The position numbers and the translations under genes are program-made. Below are positions 26,123 through 35,407 of a DNA stretch of 64,000 nt, piece after piece. Location of the stretch: the NCBI GenBank assembly GCA_963781805.1, contig CAWAHF010000004.1, forward strand, positions 4,960,001 through 5,024,000. Direction: 5' to 3'. This stretch comes from JAFGPL01 sp963781805 (GTDB lineage Bacteria; Bacteroidota; Bacteroidia; Bacteroidales; UBA10428). The notes under the pieces were generated by a model. The model made no database searches. It saw only the letters and a list, made by a program, of their open reading frames with translations, and was not told where the DNA came from. The number at the start of each line of letters is the position of its first letter. Position 1 is the first letter of the stretch.

Positions 26123-28012
26123 ATGAAAAAAAGAATTATGCTTAAAATGCTGAAAACAGTCCTTGTTATTTTTTGGCTTGCATCAGGAGTTGCCTGGGGA
26201 CAAAAGAACCGAAGTGAAATTTCGGATCAATATAAAATGGACTTAACCCCCTTATTCCCATCTGATGAAGCATGGCAGAAACAAAAAGATGAATTGGTTC
26301 AAAAACTTGATAAAATTGATAGTTTTAAAGGAACCCTAATGCAATCTGCATCCAATCTGTTGGCATGCCTGGACTATATTAGCGAAATCAGAAAAGAAGC
26401 TTCCAGATTATATATTTATAGCAGCCTGAATAGTGATTTGGATACCCGGAATATGAAATACTCATCCATGGAAAAGGAGTTGCAACAAATTTTTTCCAAT
26501 TTTTCAGCCAGGGCTGCCTACATTGATCCTGAAATCCTGAAAGCCGACTGGAGTGTGGTGGAACAATTTCTAAAAGAAGAACCCAAACTAGATATTTATA
26601 AAAAAGATTTAGGCGATTTATTCCGGGAAAAAGAACACACGCTTAGTGAACCCGAAGAACGTATTATGGCATTATCCGGACTAATTACCGGAGTTCCTCA
26701 ATCGATCTATTCTACATTTAGCAATGCCGAAATGCCGTACCCTGAAGTCACCCTCAGCACTGGTGAAAAAGTCATTCTCAATGCCTCGGGTTACAGTCGT
26801 TATAGGGCACTAGCCAACAGAGCCGATCGCGAACTGGTTTTTAACGCATTTTGGGACAACTACAAAAAATTTGAAGCCACAGAAGGTGAGATGCTATATG
26901 GAAATGTAAAATCACACATTTTTACGGCTAAAGCAAGAAATTATAGCTCAACGCTTGAAGCAGCTTTGTTTCCTAATAACATTCCTGTGGAAGTTTACCA
27001 TTCGCTTGTGGATAACGTTAATAAAAATCTTCCTGCATTCTACAGATATCTGGCTATAAAAAAACGGATGCTGGGAGTAGATACATTAAAATATCTCGAT
27101 TTGTATGCTCCTGTGGTTAAAAATGTCGATCTGAATTATACATATGATCAGGCAAAAGATATGATATTGAAAGCACTGGAACCACTTGGAAGTGAATATA
27201 CATCCACGGTTAAAAAGGCTTTCGACGATCGATGGATAGATGTATACCCGACTACCGGTAAGCGCTCCGGTGCGTATTCAAATGGGAGTGCGTATGATGT
27301 TCATCCTTATATCCTTCTCAATTATAATGATAGATACGATGACGTTAGCACGATTGCCCATGAGCTGGGACATACCATGCAAAGCTATTTTTCAAATAAA
27401 ACCCAGCCTTATCCCACGTCTCGTTATCCTACCTTTGTAGCTGAAGTAGCATCCACATTCAACGAGGTTTTGTTGTTCCACGAAATGATGAAGGAAATTA
27501 AAGATGATGACGTTCGCCTGTCGCTTTTAATGGAACGGCTCGATGGATATAAAGGTACATTGTTCAGACAGACACAGTTTGCTGAATTTGAACTTAAGAT
27601 GCATGACTTGGCTGAAAAAGGTCAGCCGTTAACCGGTGAGGTTTTATCTAAATTGTATGAAGATATTGTGAAGAAATATTACGGTCATGACAAAGGCATT
27701 TGTTATGTAGATGATAATATTTCTATGGAGTGGGCATTTATTCCTCACTTCTATTACAGGTATTATGTTTATCAGTACAGCACTTCCTTTACTGCATCCA
27801 ATTCGCTGGCCGAAAGGGTATTGAATAAAGAGAAGGGCGCACTTGATCAATACATGCATTTTCTATCGGCTGGTGGTTCGGAATATCCAATAGAACTACT
27901 CAAAGATGCAGGAGTGGATATGACTACTTCGGTGCCCTTTGATAAAACCATTGCTTCAATGAATGCAATTATGGATGAAATTGAAAAAATCCTGGATAAA
28001 AAAGGAATGTGA
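26123..28012 (+). CDS. pepF: Exported oligoendopeptidase F (M3 family)
   Basis: This 629-residue zinc metallopeptidase of family M3 cleaves oligopeptides. The active site is IAHELGHTMQSYF (HELGH near residue 415), with the third ligand in the downstream helix FVAEVASTFNE. Unlike cytoplasmic PepF, it has an N-terminal signal peptide (ending near VAWGQ), so it likely works in the periplasm or outside. A strong intrinsic terminator follows, so it is probably monocistronic. Confidence 0.93.
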   Translation: MKKRIMLKMLKTVLVIFWLASGVAWGQKNRSEISDQYKMDLTPLFPSDEAWQKQKDELVQKLDKIDSFKGTLMQSASNLLACLDYISEIRKEASRLYIYSSLNSDLDTRNMKYSSMEKELQQIFSNFSARAAYIDPEILKADWSVVEQFLKEEPKLDIYKKDLGDLFREKEHTLSEPEERIMALSGLITGVPQSIYSTFSNAEMPYPEVTLSTGEKVILNASGYSRYRALANRADRELVFNAFWDNYKKFEATEGEMLYGNVKSHIFTAKARNYSSTLEAALFPNNIPVEVYHSLVDNVNKNLPAFYRYLAIKKRMLGVDTLKYLDLYAPVVKNVDLNYTYDQAKDMILKALEPLGSEYTSTVKKAFDDRWIDVYPTTGKRSGAYSNGSAYDVHPYILLNYNDRYDDVSTIAHELGHTMQSYFSNKTQPYPTSRYPTFVAEVASTFNEVLLFHEMMKEIKDDDVRLSLLMERLDGYKGTLFRQTQFAEFELKMHDLAEKGQPLTGEVLSKLYEDIVKKYYGHDKGICYVDDNISMEWAFIPHFYYRYYVYQYSTSFTASNSLAERVLNKEKGALDQYMHFLSAGGSEYPIELLKDAGVDMTTSVPFDKTIASMNAIMDEIEKILDKKGM

Positions 28013-28038
28013 TAAACTTAACTTTTACCTGAAATTTG

Positions 28039-28075
28039 AAAAACCGTTGCCAATTTAAAGGAAACGGTTTTTTTA
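28039..28075 (+). terminator. Intrinsic terminator after pepF
   Basis: AAACCGTT (28041-28048) pairs with AACGGTTT (28063-28070), followed by TTTT to 28074. The loop is 14 nt. Confidence 0.75.
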
Positions 28076-28132
28076 TCTGGATAATAACAGATTCATATCA
28101 GTTATTATACCGATTATTTTCCTTCATTTTTC

Positions 28133-28140
28133 TATATTTG
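28133..28140 (+). promoter_or_regulatory. TAnnTTTG -7 element for the 28198 lipoprotein
   Basis: TATATTTG lies 57 bases upstream of the ATG. No -33 TTTG is present at the usual spacing. Confidence 0.4.
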
Positions 28141-28197
28141 ATTTGCTAATAAAAAAAATACTATAAACCTGTAAGTGATATCAATTCCAAAACATAT

Positions 28198-28539
28198 ATG
28201 AAAAAGGCATTATTCTTTTTTATAATTACCATCCTGATTTATTCTTGTGCTTCACAAAAAAAAGCAACTGAAGCAGGAAGAACAACTTCTATAGAAACCA
28301 ATGCAACAAGTGATGGCTTGTCTTTTAAAACAGCCATAGTTATTCATGAAAAAACAGAGAACAAAGGAGTTAGTGCGGAATATGCCTGGATTAGAGAACA
28401 TTATCCAAACTCTCAGGTCGGGAGTCAATCGCTTAGTTATAATAAGCATAAGCCGTATGATATCATTGATATTATTACTTCAGACGGAAATAATCTGAAG
28501 ATTTATTTTGACATTTCAAATTTCTATGGGAATTTTTAA
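28198..28539 (+). CDS. Small lipoprotein of unknown function
   Basis: This 113-residue protein has a signal sequence with lipobox LIYSC (Cys17), so it is probably lipid-anchored. The mature part (FKTAIVIHEKTENKGVSAEY, then PYDIIDIITSDGNNLKIYFDI) looks like a small alpha/beta domain and is not recognised. It is followed 36 bases later by a LOG-family gene on the same strand; a functional link is not evident. Confidence 0.75.
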   Translation: MKKALFFFIITILIYSCASQKKATEAGRTTSIETNATSDGLSFKTAIVIHEKTENKGVSAEYAWIREHYPNSQVGSQSLSYNKHKPYDIIDIITSDGNNLKIYFDISNFYGNF

Positions 28540-28575
28540 TTTTAATCCAGTTATTAATCTTTATTCTAATCATTT

Positions 28576-29532
28576 ATGCCCAAAATTGACTTTCCGGTAA
28601 ATCCAATTCGTGACAAAGTGTATTCGCGACATGAACTCTTTTCAAAATTTGAGATAGATGATGAGGACAGCTATGTTACTACCCTCGATTTTAAAGCCTA
28701 TCATAATTTTGTCCAGGGTGGAGGATCTTTTCCTAACAGCTATTACTCAGGAATGATGCGATCCCTGCATGACTTCTCCATTTGGAATGGTGTTCAGGAA
28801 ATGATGGAAAATAATAAAATAGTAGCCATTATGGGAGGTCATAAAATGGACCGAAACGCTGAAGGCGCTTATGCCAATATTGCAAGAATTGCGTGCCGCC
28901 TGACCAGCGAGGGATATCTGCTGACCAGTGGTGGTGGTCCCGGAGCAATGGAAGCAACTCATCTTGGAGCATATTTTTCAAAACATGAAGAGGAAATTCT
29001 TGAGCATGCAATTAAATTTCTGGCTCAAACTCCCAAACTCCCTAAAAACCTGAGTGAAATAATAAACGGCTCCGAAATCGACATGAATATTGCCCGTGAG
29101 ATACATGCCTGGATTAAACCGGTCTTTGAGCTGATGAAAAAATACCCACATGGAGGTGAGAGTTTGTCGGTTCCCACCTGGATGTATGGTCATGAACCGT
29201 CAACTCCCCTGGCTTCGCATATTGCCAAGTATTACCAGAACAGTATTCGTGAAGACGGATTGCTGGCAATTGCCAAATATGGAGTTATTTATGCCGAAGG
29301 AAAAGCCGGAACTATTCAGGAAATATTTCAGGATGCCACCCAGAATTTTTACAAGAGCTTTGACTGGTTCAGTCCGATGGTCTTTTTGGGAAAAGAATAC
29401 TGGACAGAAAAGTTTCCGGTTAAAAAAGTGCTTGATAAATTAATTCCGGATGAGGAGAACGCCAAATACCTTATCTATACAGATGATATTGAGGAAGCGG
29501 TTGACTTCCTTAATAACTTTAAGCCGGAATAA
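28576..29532 (+). CDS. LOG-family (Rossmann nucleotide-binding) protein
   Basis: This 318-residue cytoplasmic protein has the lysine-decarboxylase-like/LOG nucleotide-binding fold. The features are AIMGGHKMDR, the TSGGGPGAMEA motif near residue 120, and VIYAEGKAGTIQEIF, the counterpart of PGGxGTxxE. Characterised LOG proteins are phosphoribohydrolases that act on nucleoside monophosphates (for example cytokinin precursors or other purine nucleotides). This is a longer form (usual LOG about 190 residues) with an N-terminal extension and an insertion; the substrate is unknown. Confidence 0.83.
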   Translation: MPKIDFPVNPIRDKVYSRHELFSKFEIDDEDSYVTTLDFKAYHNFVQGGGSFPNSYYSGMMRSLHDFSIWNGVQEMMENNKIVAIMGGHKMDRNAEGAYANIARIACRLTSEGYLLTSGGGPGAMEATHLGAYFSKHEEEILEHAIKFLAQTPKLPKNLSEIINGSEIDMNIAREIHAWIKPVFELMKKYPHGGESLSVPTWMYGHEPSTPLASHIAKYYQNSIREDGLLAIAKYGVIYAEGKAGTIQEIFQDATQNFYKSFDWFSPMVFLGKEYWTEKFPVKKVLDKLIPDEENAKYLIYTDDIEEAVDFLNNFKPE

Positions 29533-29676
29533 TAGGATTTTTTTAACCGATTGATTACATTGCAATATTGACTGATTTTTATAACATTCATTAAAATCTT
29601 ATGTGAAATAGCTCAGGCAATTGTGAATACATTAATATCAAAATCCATAATAATTTACTAACCTAATCCACCAAAG

Positions 29677-30708
29677 ATGATTAAAAAAATACTCTATTTG
29701 TTTGTTATCAACCTGCTACTAAGCATAGTTAGCGTATCTGCACAAAATGATGCAAATGCAAAGGAAGCCTTAAAAGTAATCTGGCTGGCCTATCAAAGCT
29801 GGCAATCCAAAAGTGCGGGATATATCAAACCGGCAGATTATCTGATCGATCCGGTAACGAATTTTATTACCGGACAAAACTTTTATTCATATACGAATAA
29901 TTCAAAATATGAAGGAATTGATCTTTCATGGAAAGAGGGTAACAACACATCCGCCGAATTAAGAAGCAATATGGGAAAATTACCTGTAAGTATAACCTGG
30001 ACAGATAACCGGATAACCGGTGTGAAAATAGATTTTCTGTATAACCTGGATTATGTTGTTAATTACGATGCTAAAGGCGAAGTTTCAGGATTTACAGGGA
30101 AAAAATTGATAAATAATAAAATTAAAACTGAATTCCATCTGGAATATTCAGAAGGAAAGTTATCAAAGGTGACACTTTATGAAAATGAAATTTCGGCCAA
30201 ATCGCCCTGGATCAGAAGCATTACCACTTATACCTATAATCCTGATGATGTTGTATTAAACGCATTGGTATATCGAACCGGTAAATCAAATACACCGGGC
30301 AATATTGCATCTAGTCACGAAAATTCCTATAAAAAAATTGATGATAATACATTTAGAGTTACAAATAAATTGGGGCAAACGACTGAAATTGTTTATAATA
30401 ACAAGGATACTATCCTAAGCAAGAAAATTACCAAAAAGACTTACGTTGAAGAACACACTTATAAATACCTTGCTGGAAAACTTTTCAGGGAAGATATTTT
30501 GCGAACCAATGACGGTATGTTTGATGAAAAGGAATCTGTTATTTCATTCTCCCTGACTGATCAGCCTGATTCAGTGCCTGATTGCGAAAAAACTCAGGGA
30601 CGATATAAATTTAACAAAGACGGTGAATTGATTTTTGAACAAGTCAAAGGTAAATACAGATATAAAGTGAACGGAGTATGGGATGATTGGAAATTTGTGG
30701 AGTATTAA
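29677..30708 (+). CDS. Secreted protein with YD/RHS-like repeats
   Basis: This 343-residue protein has a signal peptide ending near SVSAQ. The mature part is beta-rich and contains repeats such as ITGVKIDFLYNLDYVVNYDAKG and ITTYTYNPDD, which resemble YD/RHS-type repeat blades. It has no recognised catalytic motif. The next gene (30754) has similar repeats and lies 45 bases downstream, so the two likely form a secreted pair. Function is unknown. Confidence 0.65.
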   Translation: MIKKILYLFVINLLLSIVSVSAQNDANAKEALKVIWLAYQSWQSKSAGYIKPADYLIDPVTNFITGQNFYSYTNNSKYEGIDLSWKEGNNTSAELRSNMGKLPVSITWTDNRITGVKIDFLYNLDYVVNYDAKGEVSGFTGKKLINNKIKTEFHLEYSEGKLSKVTLYENEISAKSPWIRSITTYTYNPDDVVLNALVYRTGKSNTPGNIASSHENSYKKIDDNTFRVTNKLGQTTEIVYNNKDTILSKKITKKTYVEEHTYKYLAGKLFREDILRTNDGMFDEKESVISFSLTDQPDSVPDCEKTQGRYKFNKDGELIFEQVKGKYRYKVNGVWDDWKFVEY

Positions 30709-30753
30709 TGCCCAAACCCTATAGTTTACCTATAACCATTTAAACTTGAAAAC

Positions 30754-31527
30754 ATGAAACAAGCTAATATTGTTGGTTTACTGATAATAAGTATTGGAAC
30801 CCTGTTTACCACCCCGGTGAAGGCTGCAAACAAAAACATTCAAAAATTGAACAATGCATTGATTTTTGATCTTTTTATGAATTTCGAAATCACTGAAAAA
30901 AACGGCAATCTTTCCACCATTATTGATTACTTACCAAACACAAATAATACAGATTTTAAAAAGATTGAAATAAATTCCAATATGGGCGGTGAGGAAGAAG
31001 TAAGTCAGTTTGAATATAATGACAAAGGATTTATCTTAAAATTAATTTATCAGGTGAATGATAAGCTTTACAGGTATGAATTTTTTTATGATGGGAACCG
31101 GTTGGCAACCGTAAATATTGCAGGTAAAAAAAAGATATCCCTTGCATACGATAAAAAAGGTCGATTGCAGTCGATCACCAGGTTTGGAAACGGGGCAGCA
31201 CTGGAATACAATTTTGTATACCTGAATGGGGAGAACAAGGCGAATATTGCACTCGTTGTGATTCAGGGAGAGAAAAGAAGTCCGAGCAAACGAAAATACT
31301 TTGTAACATGGAATGATCAGTTTAAGATTGATTCCTATTGCATTGATGTATATTGCTCAAATAATCTTACCTATTCACAAAAGGGCGATTTAACTGCTTT
31401 TAAATTTTCGAATGTCAGCAGCGATAATATCGAAGCCAACTGGGAATACAGATACGACAATCAGGGGAACTGGATTGAAAGAAAGGTCAAGGATTCGGTT
31501 TGTAAAAGAACGATTGAATACAGATAG
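30754..31527 (+). CDS. Secreted protein with YD-like repeats
   Basis: This 257-residue protein has a signal peptide ending near PVKAA. The mature part shows strand repeats such as FEYNDKGFILKLIYQ, YDKKGRLQSITRFG and YRYDNQGNWIERKV, typical of short YD-like repeats. It is probably a small exported beta-sheet protein. It is paired with the 29677 gene in the same orientation. I see no domain that gives a function. Confidence 0.65.
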   Translation: MKQANIVGLLIISIGTLFTTPVKAANKNIQKLNNALIFDLFMNFEITEKNGNLSTIIDYLPNTNNTDFKKIEINSNMGGEEEVSQFEYNDKGFILKLIYQVNDKLYRYEFFYDGNRLATVNIAGKKKISLAYDKKGRLQSITRFGNGAALEYNFVYLNGENKANIALVVIQGEKRSPSKRKYFVTWNDQFKIDSYCIDVYCSNNLTYSQKGDLTAFKFSNVSSDNIEANWEYRYDNQGNWIERKVKDSVCKRTIEYR

Positions 31528-31645
31528 TCAATGACGTTTCCAAGAAATAACGTGTACCATTTTTGCAAAGTTCTTCAATTTGGAATACATTTGGTTAAGT
31601 CTTTATTTATCAGCGTTAAATACATACTAATTAATATTTGTTAAG

Positions 31646-32119
31646 ATGAAAAAAACAGGATATTTATTAATTGTTGTGATGGGTATGATTGCCTGTACAC
31701 AAAATCCCGGGCAGAACAATAACCTGACAGATGAAAAGCAAGCAATAGCAAAAACTGATTCGGTCAGAGACGGGGTATTCATCCATTTGACAGAAAGTTA
31801 TAATGATCCCCACAGGGTCTTGATGCCAATGAAAATGGCAACCATTATGGCCAATGACAAAGATGTGATTGTTTATTTGGATATTCATGCAGTAGAACTG
31901 CTGGTTAAAGGGTCAAAAGATTTGACTTTTGACGGTTTTGAATCATTCCAGAAATATCTTAAGCAGATGATTGATAAGAAGGTTGGTATTTATGCCTGTC
32001 CAACCTGTTTAAAAATTGCCGGATTCAATCCTGAAGATTTAATGGATGGGGTTCAGATAGCCGATAAGGACAAATTTTTTAATTTCACAAAAGGGAGAAT
32101 TCTGACATTGGATTATTAG
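31646..32119 (+). CDS. DsrE-family lipoprotein
   Basis: This 157-residue protein has a lipobox (MGMIAC, Cys17), so it is probably lipid-anchored in the periplasm. The mature domain is DsrE/DsrF-like: GVFIHLTES, a central MPMKMATIMANDKDVIVYLDI strand/helix and the conserved Cys region IYACPTCLKIAG (CxxC near residues 118-121). DsrE-like proteins carry or relay sulfur on a Cys; a lipoprotein form suggests an extracytoplasmic thiol or sulfur role. A second, cytoplasmic DsrE protein is encoded 1.2 kb away. Confidence 0.78.
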   Translation: MKKTGYLLIVVMGMIACTQNPGQNNNLTDEKQAIAKTDSVRDGVFIHLTESYNDPHRVLMPMKMATIMANDKDVIVYLDIHAVELLVKGSKDLTFDGFESFQKYLKQMIDKKVGIYACPTCLKIAGFNPEDLMDGVQIADKDKFFNFTKGRILTLDY

Positions 32120-32187
32120 TTTTAATTTAACTCCCGTACACAGCTATCCGAGAAACAAACCTTTTTTTTCTGGGGAAATGAGAAATT

Positions 32188-32646
32188 TTATGTCCGGTCA
32201 AAATTATCGATATAAAAAAACCTGTAAATAAATGGGTACATCTTGCAGGCGACACACAATCCGAATGTTGCTTCAAGGAATGAAAACAGGCCAAGAATTC
32301 CAACAATGGAATAGGTAATGGAACTCAAAGAAAAGAGATATGAAATAATAATCAGGCAACTAAGTGTAAATCCAATACGTGTTGCAAAAATTTTCGGACC
32401 AGCATTGATGTAATTGGTTTTTATCGGCAGGTATCTCACAATATTCTTGGATGAGATGGCAATCAGGCTGAACTTTGCAATATCCACTGTTCTTAACAAA
32501 AAATCTGCTGCCAGAAAAGCAATCAGATATATGTTTTTGGTGAAAATAAAGGTTATCAAAAACAAAACAATAAATGCAGCATTTATTCGTGTAACACGCT
32601 CATTGATTTTTTTGTCGGAAACAGGGCATAAAGCATATGATTTCAT
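32188..32646 (-). CDS. DUF4395 membrane protein
   Basis: This 152-residue protein has four or so hydrophobic segments and the DUF4395 pattern: an N-terminal CPVS, a conserved Asn/Arg segment (INERVTRINAAF) and a C-terminal CVACKMY. The two Cys motifs fit a thiol-redox or sulfur-related function; DUF4395 genes often lie near thioredoxins, but that is general knowledge and not shown here. It is transcribed opposite to the flanking DsrE and ACT genes. Confidence 0.78.
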   Translation of the reverse strand: MKSYALCPVSDKKINERVTRINAAFIVLFLITFIFTKNIYLIAFLAADFLLRTVDIAKFSLIAISSKNIVRYLPIKTNYINAGPKIFATRIGFTLSCLIIISYLFSLSSITYSIVGILGLFSFLEATFGLCVACKMYPFIYRFFYIDNFDRT

Positions 32647-32887
32647 AGGTTAGGTTTTAGTTAGTTTTACAATTATTTATCCTTATGCAGTTAATTCTGC
32701 ACTGAAATATTTGTGTATAACAATCAGGATTACCTTTAGTTTTTCCCGGCAGGAATTTTTATATTATTTTTTAAATATGCAATTTATTTTCAGGTAATTC
32801 CGGATACAACATAATTTCTGTTTTTCCCACTGTTTTATCAGGATGTTTTGCTGAATCCGGTTTAAAATCAATGACGATCTTCCTGAA

Positions 32888-33310
32888 ATGAGTAACTTTG
32901 TATGGTTAGAATTTTTAAAAATACCTGGGATTTTGGACTTCATATTACTCGCAAATACCTATTCCATCTTAAAATTTCCTGTAGGTTCTGCTTTACCCAT
33001 CTGGATTTATTCTGATGAATTTTATTCAATTACCAGGACAAGCGATGAATTATCTGTGGTAACTCGTCAGACAGATGATGTTTCAGAAGTTTCAGAGTGT
33101 GACAAAGACTGGCGTATTCTTAAAATCGATGGAATACTCAATTTTTCTATCGTGGGTATTATGGCAGAAATAACTGCAATTCTCAAAGAGAAGGAGATAC
33201 CCGTTTTTGTAATATCCACCTATAATACTGACTATTTTTTAATAAAACAACCAAAACTGGATAAAGCTACATTGGCGCTTAAAAATATGGGTCATCATGT
33301 ATTATTATAA
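32888..33310 (+). CDS. ACT-domain protein
   Basis: This 140-residue cytoplasmic protein has a CASTOR/ACT-like arrangement: an N-terminal strand-rich half and a C-terminal ACT repeat (FSIVGIMAEITAILKEKEIPVFVISTYNTDY). No enzyme domain is present, so it probably senses an amino acid or acts as a regulatory subunit. It precedes the 33325 DsrE gene by 14 bases and is likely co-transcribed with it. Confidence 0.72.
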   Translation: MSNFVWLEFLKIPGILDFILLANTYSILKFPVGSALPIWIYSDEFYSITRTSDELSVVTRQTDDVSEVSECDKDWRILKIDGILNFSIVGIMAEITAILKEKEIPVFVISTYNTDYFLIKQPKLDKATLALKNMGHHVLL

Positions 33311-33324
33311 ATTACTTAAATCCA

Positions 33325-33660
33325 ATGGACAAATTAAACATTCTTTGGACAACAGACAATAAAGACACGGTCTTTAATATGCTGTTTATGTATGGATTAA
33401 ACTCCAAAACAAAGGGCTGGTGGAAAGAAGTTAATATTATCATATGGGGTGCATCAGCAAAACTGGCAGGTACCGACAGCCAGGTACAGACTGAAATCCT
33501 TGAAATGATCAGCCAGGGTGTCCACATTGAAGCTTGCAAGGCTTGTGCAAATAATTTAGGTGTTACGGATAAACTTTTAAAACTGGGTATAGACGTCAGG
33601 TTTATGGGTGAATCCCTGACTGAATATCTCAAATCCGGAGAAAAAATACTGACGATTTAG
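33325..33660 (+). CDS. Small cytoplasmic DsrE-family protein
   Basis: This 111-residue protein without a signal peptide has the DsrE/YchN-like fold: NILWTTDNKDTVFNM, VNIIIWGASAKLAG, and the conserved Cys segment IEACKACANNLG (Cys72 and Cys75). It is probably a sulfur-relay or multimer-forming protein. The first Met overlaps the end of the ACT gene region and leaves a 14-base gap. Confidence 0.8.
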   Translation: MDKLNILWTTDNKDTVFNMLFMYGLNSKTKGWWKEVNIIIWGASAKLAGTDSQVQTEILEMISQGVHIEACKACANNLGVTDKLLKLGIDVRFMGESLTEYLKSGEKILTI

Positions 33661-33730
33661 CTGGTGGTTGAATGTTAAGACTTAGCCTAATCATTTAAAG
33701 TTTACCTGATTTATTATATAGATCATAAAT

Positions 33731-33822
33731 CAATGTCGTTTAATTAATGAAGTTTTATTTTCCTCTCCCTTCACGCTCTCCAAATGAGAGTGACATGTTA
33801 TGGACTTAACTAAACGACATTG
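33731..33822. repeat. Inverted-repeat element, MITE-like
   Basis: CAATGTCGTTTAATTAA (33731-33747) and TTAACTAAACGACATTG (33806-33822) are inverted copies with one mismatch in 17. They enclose a 58-nt C/T-rich interior with no reading frame. It lies just upstream of the M20 peptidase promoter. Confidence 0.6.
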
Positions 33823-33846
33823 GATCTTAAATCTAAAAATTTCATC

Positions 33847-33876
33847 TTGTCACTTCAGCCTAAAACTTTATCTTTG
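33847..33876 (+). promoter_or_regulatory. Bacteroidota-type promoter for the M20 peptidase
   Basis: TTG (33847-33849) is followed after 19 nt by TATCTTTG (33869-33876), which fits the Bacteroidota consensus TTTG-N19-TAnnTTTG. It lies 54 bases upstream of the ATG at 33931. Confidence 0.6.
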
Positions 33877-33930
33877 AGGATGAAATCATAGTCTCAACCC
33901 GAATCACATTGAAATTTTTAAAAACCTAAC

Positions 33931-35355
33931 ATGAAAAAACACATTTTACCTTTAGTATGTATTGCTGTATTCGTCTTTACCATTAACCCATTGAATACCT
34001 TTGCCCAGAATGTTGAGAAATCAAAAGAACTTACTACGTATGAAAAACTTGCCCATAATATTTTCAAAGAACTGATTGAAACCAATACCACTTCAACCTA
34101 TGGTACAACCAAGGCTGTGGAACTATTGGCTGCCCGATTAAAAAATGCAGGTTTTCCGGAAAAAAACTTTCGCATTTTAGGAGCTGAACCTAAAAACATG
34201 AATCTTGTAATTCGCTACCCGGGAAAAGGCCTCCACAAACCCATACTTTTTATCGTACATCTGGATGTGGTTGAGGCGCATCCTCAGGACTGGTCCATGG
34301 ATCCATTCAAATTCATTGAGAAAGACGGTTATTTTTATGGTCGTGGAACTTCCGATATAAAATGCGAGGATGCTGATCTTGTAACAAACGTAATTCGATT
34401 GTATAAGGAAGGATTTGTTCCCGATCGTGATATTATTATTGCGCTCACTGCAAACGAGGAGAGTGGTGAAGATGCAGGAGTTGACTGGTTACTTAAAAAT
34501 CACAGAGACCTGATTGATGCTGAATATTGCATTAATCCCGATGGGGGTGGAGGAGAAATGAAAAATGGGAAATATATACTGATGGACATACAAACCAGCG
34601 AAAAGGTATACCTTGATTTTAACTTTGAATCAAAAAACAAAGGGGGACACAGTTCGGTGCCTGTTAAGGATAATGCCATATATCATCTGGCAGGTGCGCT
34701 TACACGTCTGGCTGACTATGAATTTCCCATCAAACTGAATGAAACTTCACAGATGTTTTTTGAACGAAATGCACAACAGGATACAGGACAATTAAAGGAA
34801 GATATGCTCACTGTAGGCAAAACTCCTGTTGATATGGCAGCTGCCAACCGGCTTGCCAAGGCTTCTCCCTATTACAATTCAATGATGCGTACCACATGTG
34901 TGGCGACCATGATTAGTGGCGGTCATGCACAGAATGCACTGCCTCAGTATGCCCGGGCAAATGTAAATTGTCGTATGCTACCCGGTGAATCGCCCGAAGA
35001 GCTGATTGCAACCCTTGAATCTGTTGCAGCTGATACACAGGTGCTGATTACCTGTTCTTATGCATCCATCGTTAGTCCTCTCTCACAGCTTAATGATGAC
35101 GTCATGAAATCCCTGGAAAAGATCACAGCATCAATGTGGCCGGGAGTAATTGTAACTCCGGTGATGTCCACGGGCGCTTCCGACGGCAGGTTCCTGCGTG
35201 CTGCAGGAATACCGGTTTTCGGTATTTCCGGAATATATTCGGATATAGATGATTTTCGTGCTCATGGCCGGGATGAGCGCATTGGAGTTCAGCAATTTTA
35301 TGAAGGAGTGGAATTCATGTACCGGTTCATCAAATCCCTTACTTCGGGAACTTAG
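33931..35355 (+). CDS. Secreted M20-family carboxypeptidase
   Basis: This 474-residue protein has a signal peptide ending near NTFAQ and the M20 metallopeptidase fold. Zinc ligands and catalytic residues are visible: HLDVV (near residue 111), RGTSDIKCED (Asp), ANEESGEDAG (Glu pair near residue 180), NPDGGGG and the C-terminal FRAHGRDERIG. A dimerisation domain lies between about 220 and 350. It probably removes amino acids from peptides outside the cytoplasm, in keeping with the exported PepF in this window. Confidence 0.88.
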   Translation: MKKHILPLVCIAVFVFTINPLNTFAQNVEKSKELTTYEKLAHNIFKELIETNTTSTYGTTKAVELLAARLKNAGFPEKNFRILGAEPKNMNLVIRYPGKGLHKPILFIVHLDVVEAHPQDWSMDPFKFIEKDGYFYGRGTSDIKCEDADLVTNVIRLYKEGFVPDRDIIIALTANEESGEDAGVDWLLKNHRDLIDAEYCINPDGGGGEMKNGKYILMDIQTSEKVYLDFNFESKNKGGHSSVPVKDNAIYHLAGALTRLADYEFPIKLNETSQMFFERNAQQDTGQLKEDMLTVGKTPVDMAAANRLAKASPYYNSMMRTTCVATMISGGHAQNALPQYARANVNCRMLPGESPEELIATLESVAADTQVLITCSYASIVSPLSQLNDDVMKSLEKITASMWPGVIVTPVMSTGASDGRFLRAAGIPVFGISGIYSDIDDFRAHGRDERIGVQQFYEGVEFMYRFIKSLTSGT

Positions 35356-35407
35356 ATGTTATTTTAAATATTCTAAAAGGTAGAGTAGATTGTCTTGACG
35401 GTAATTA

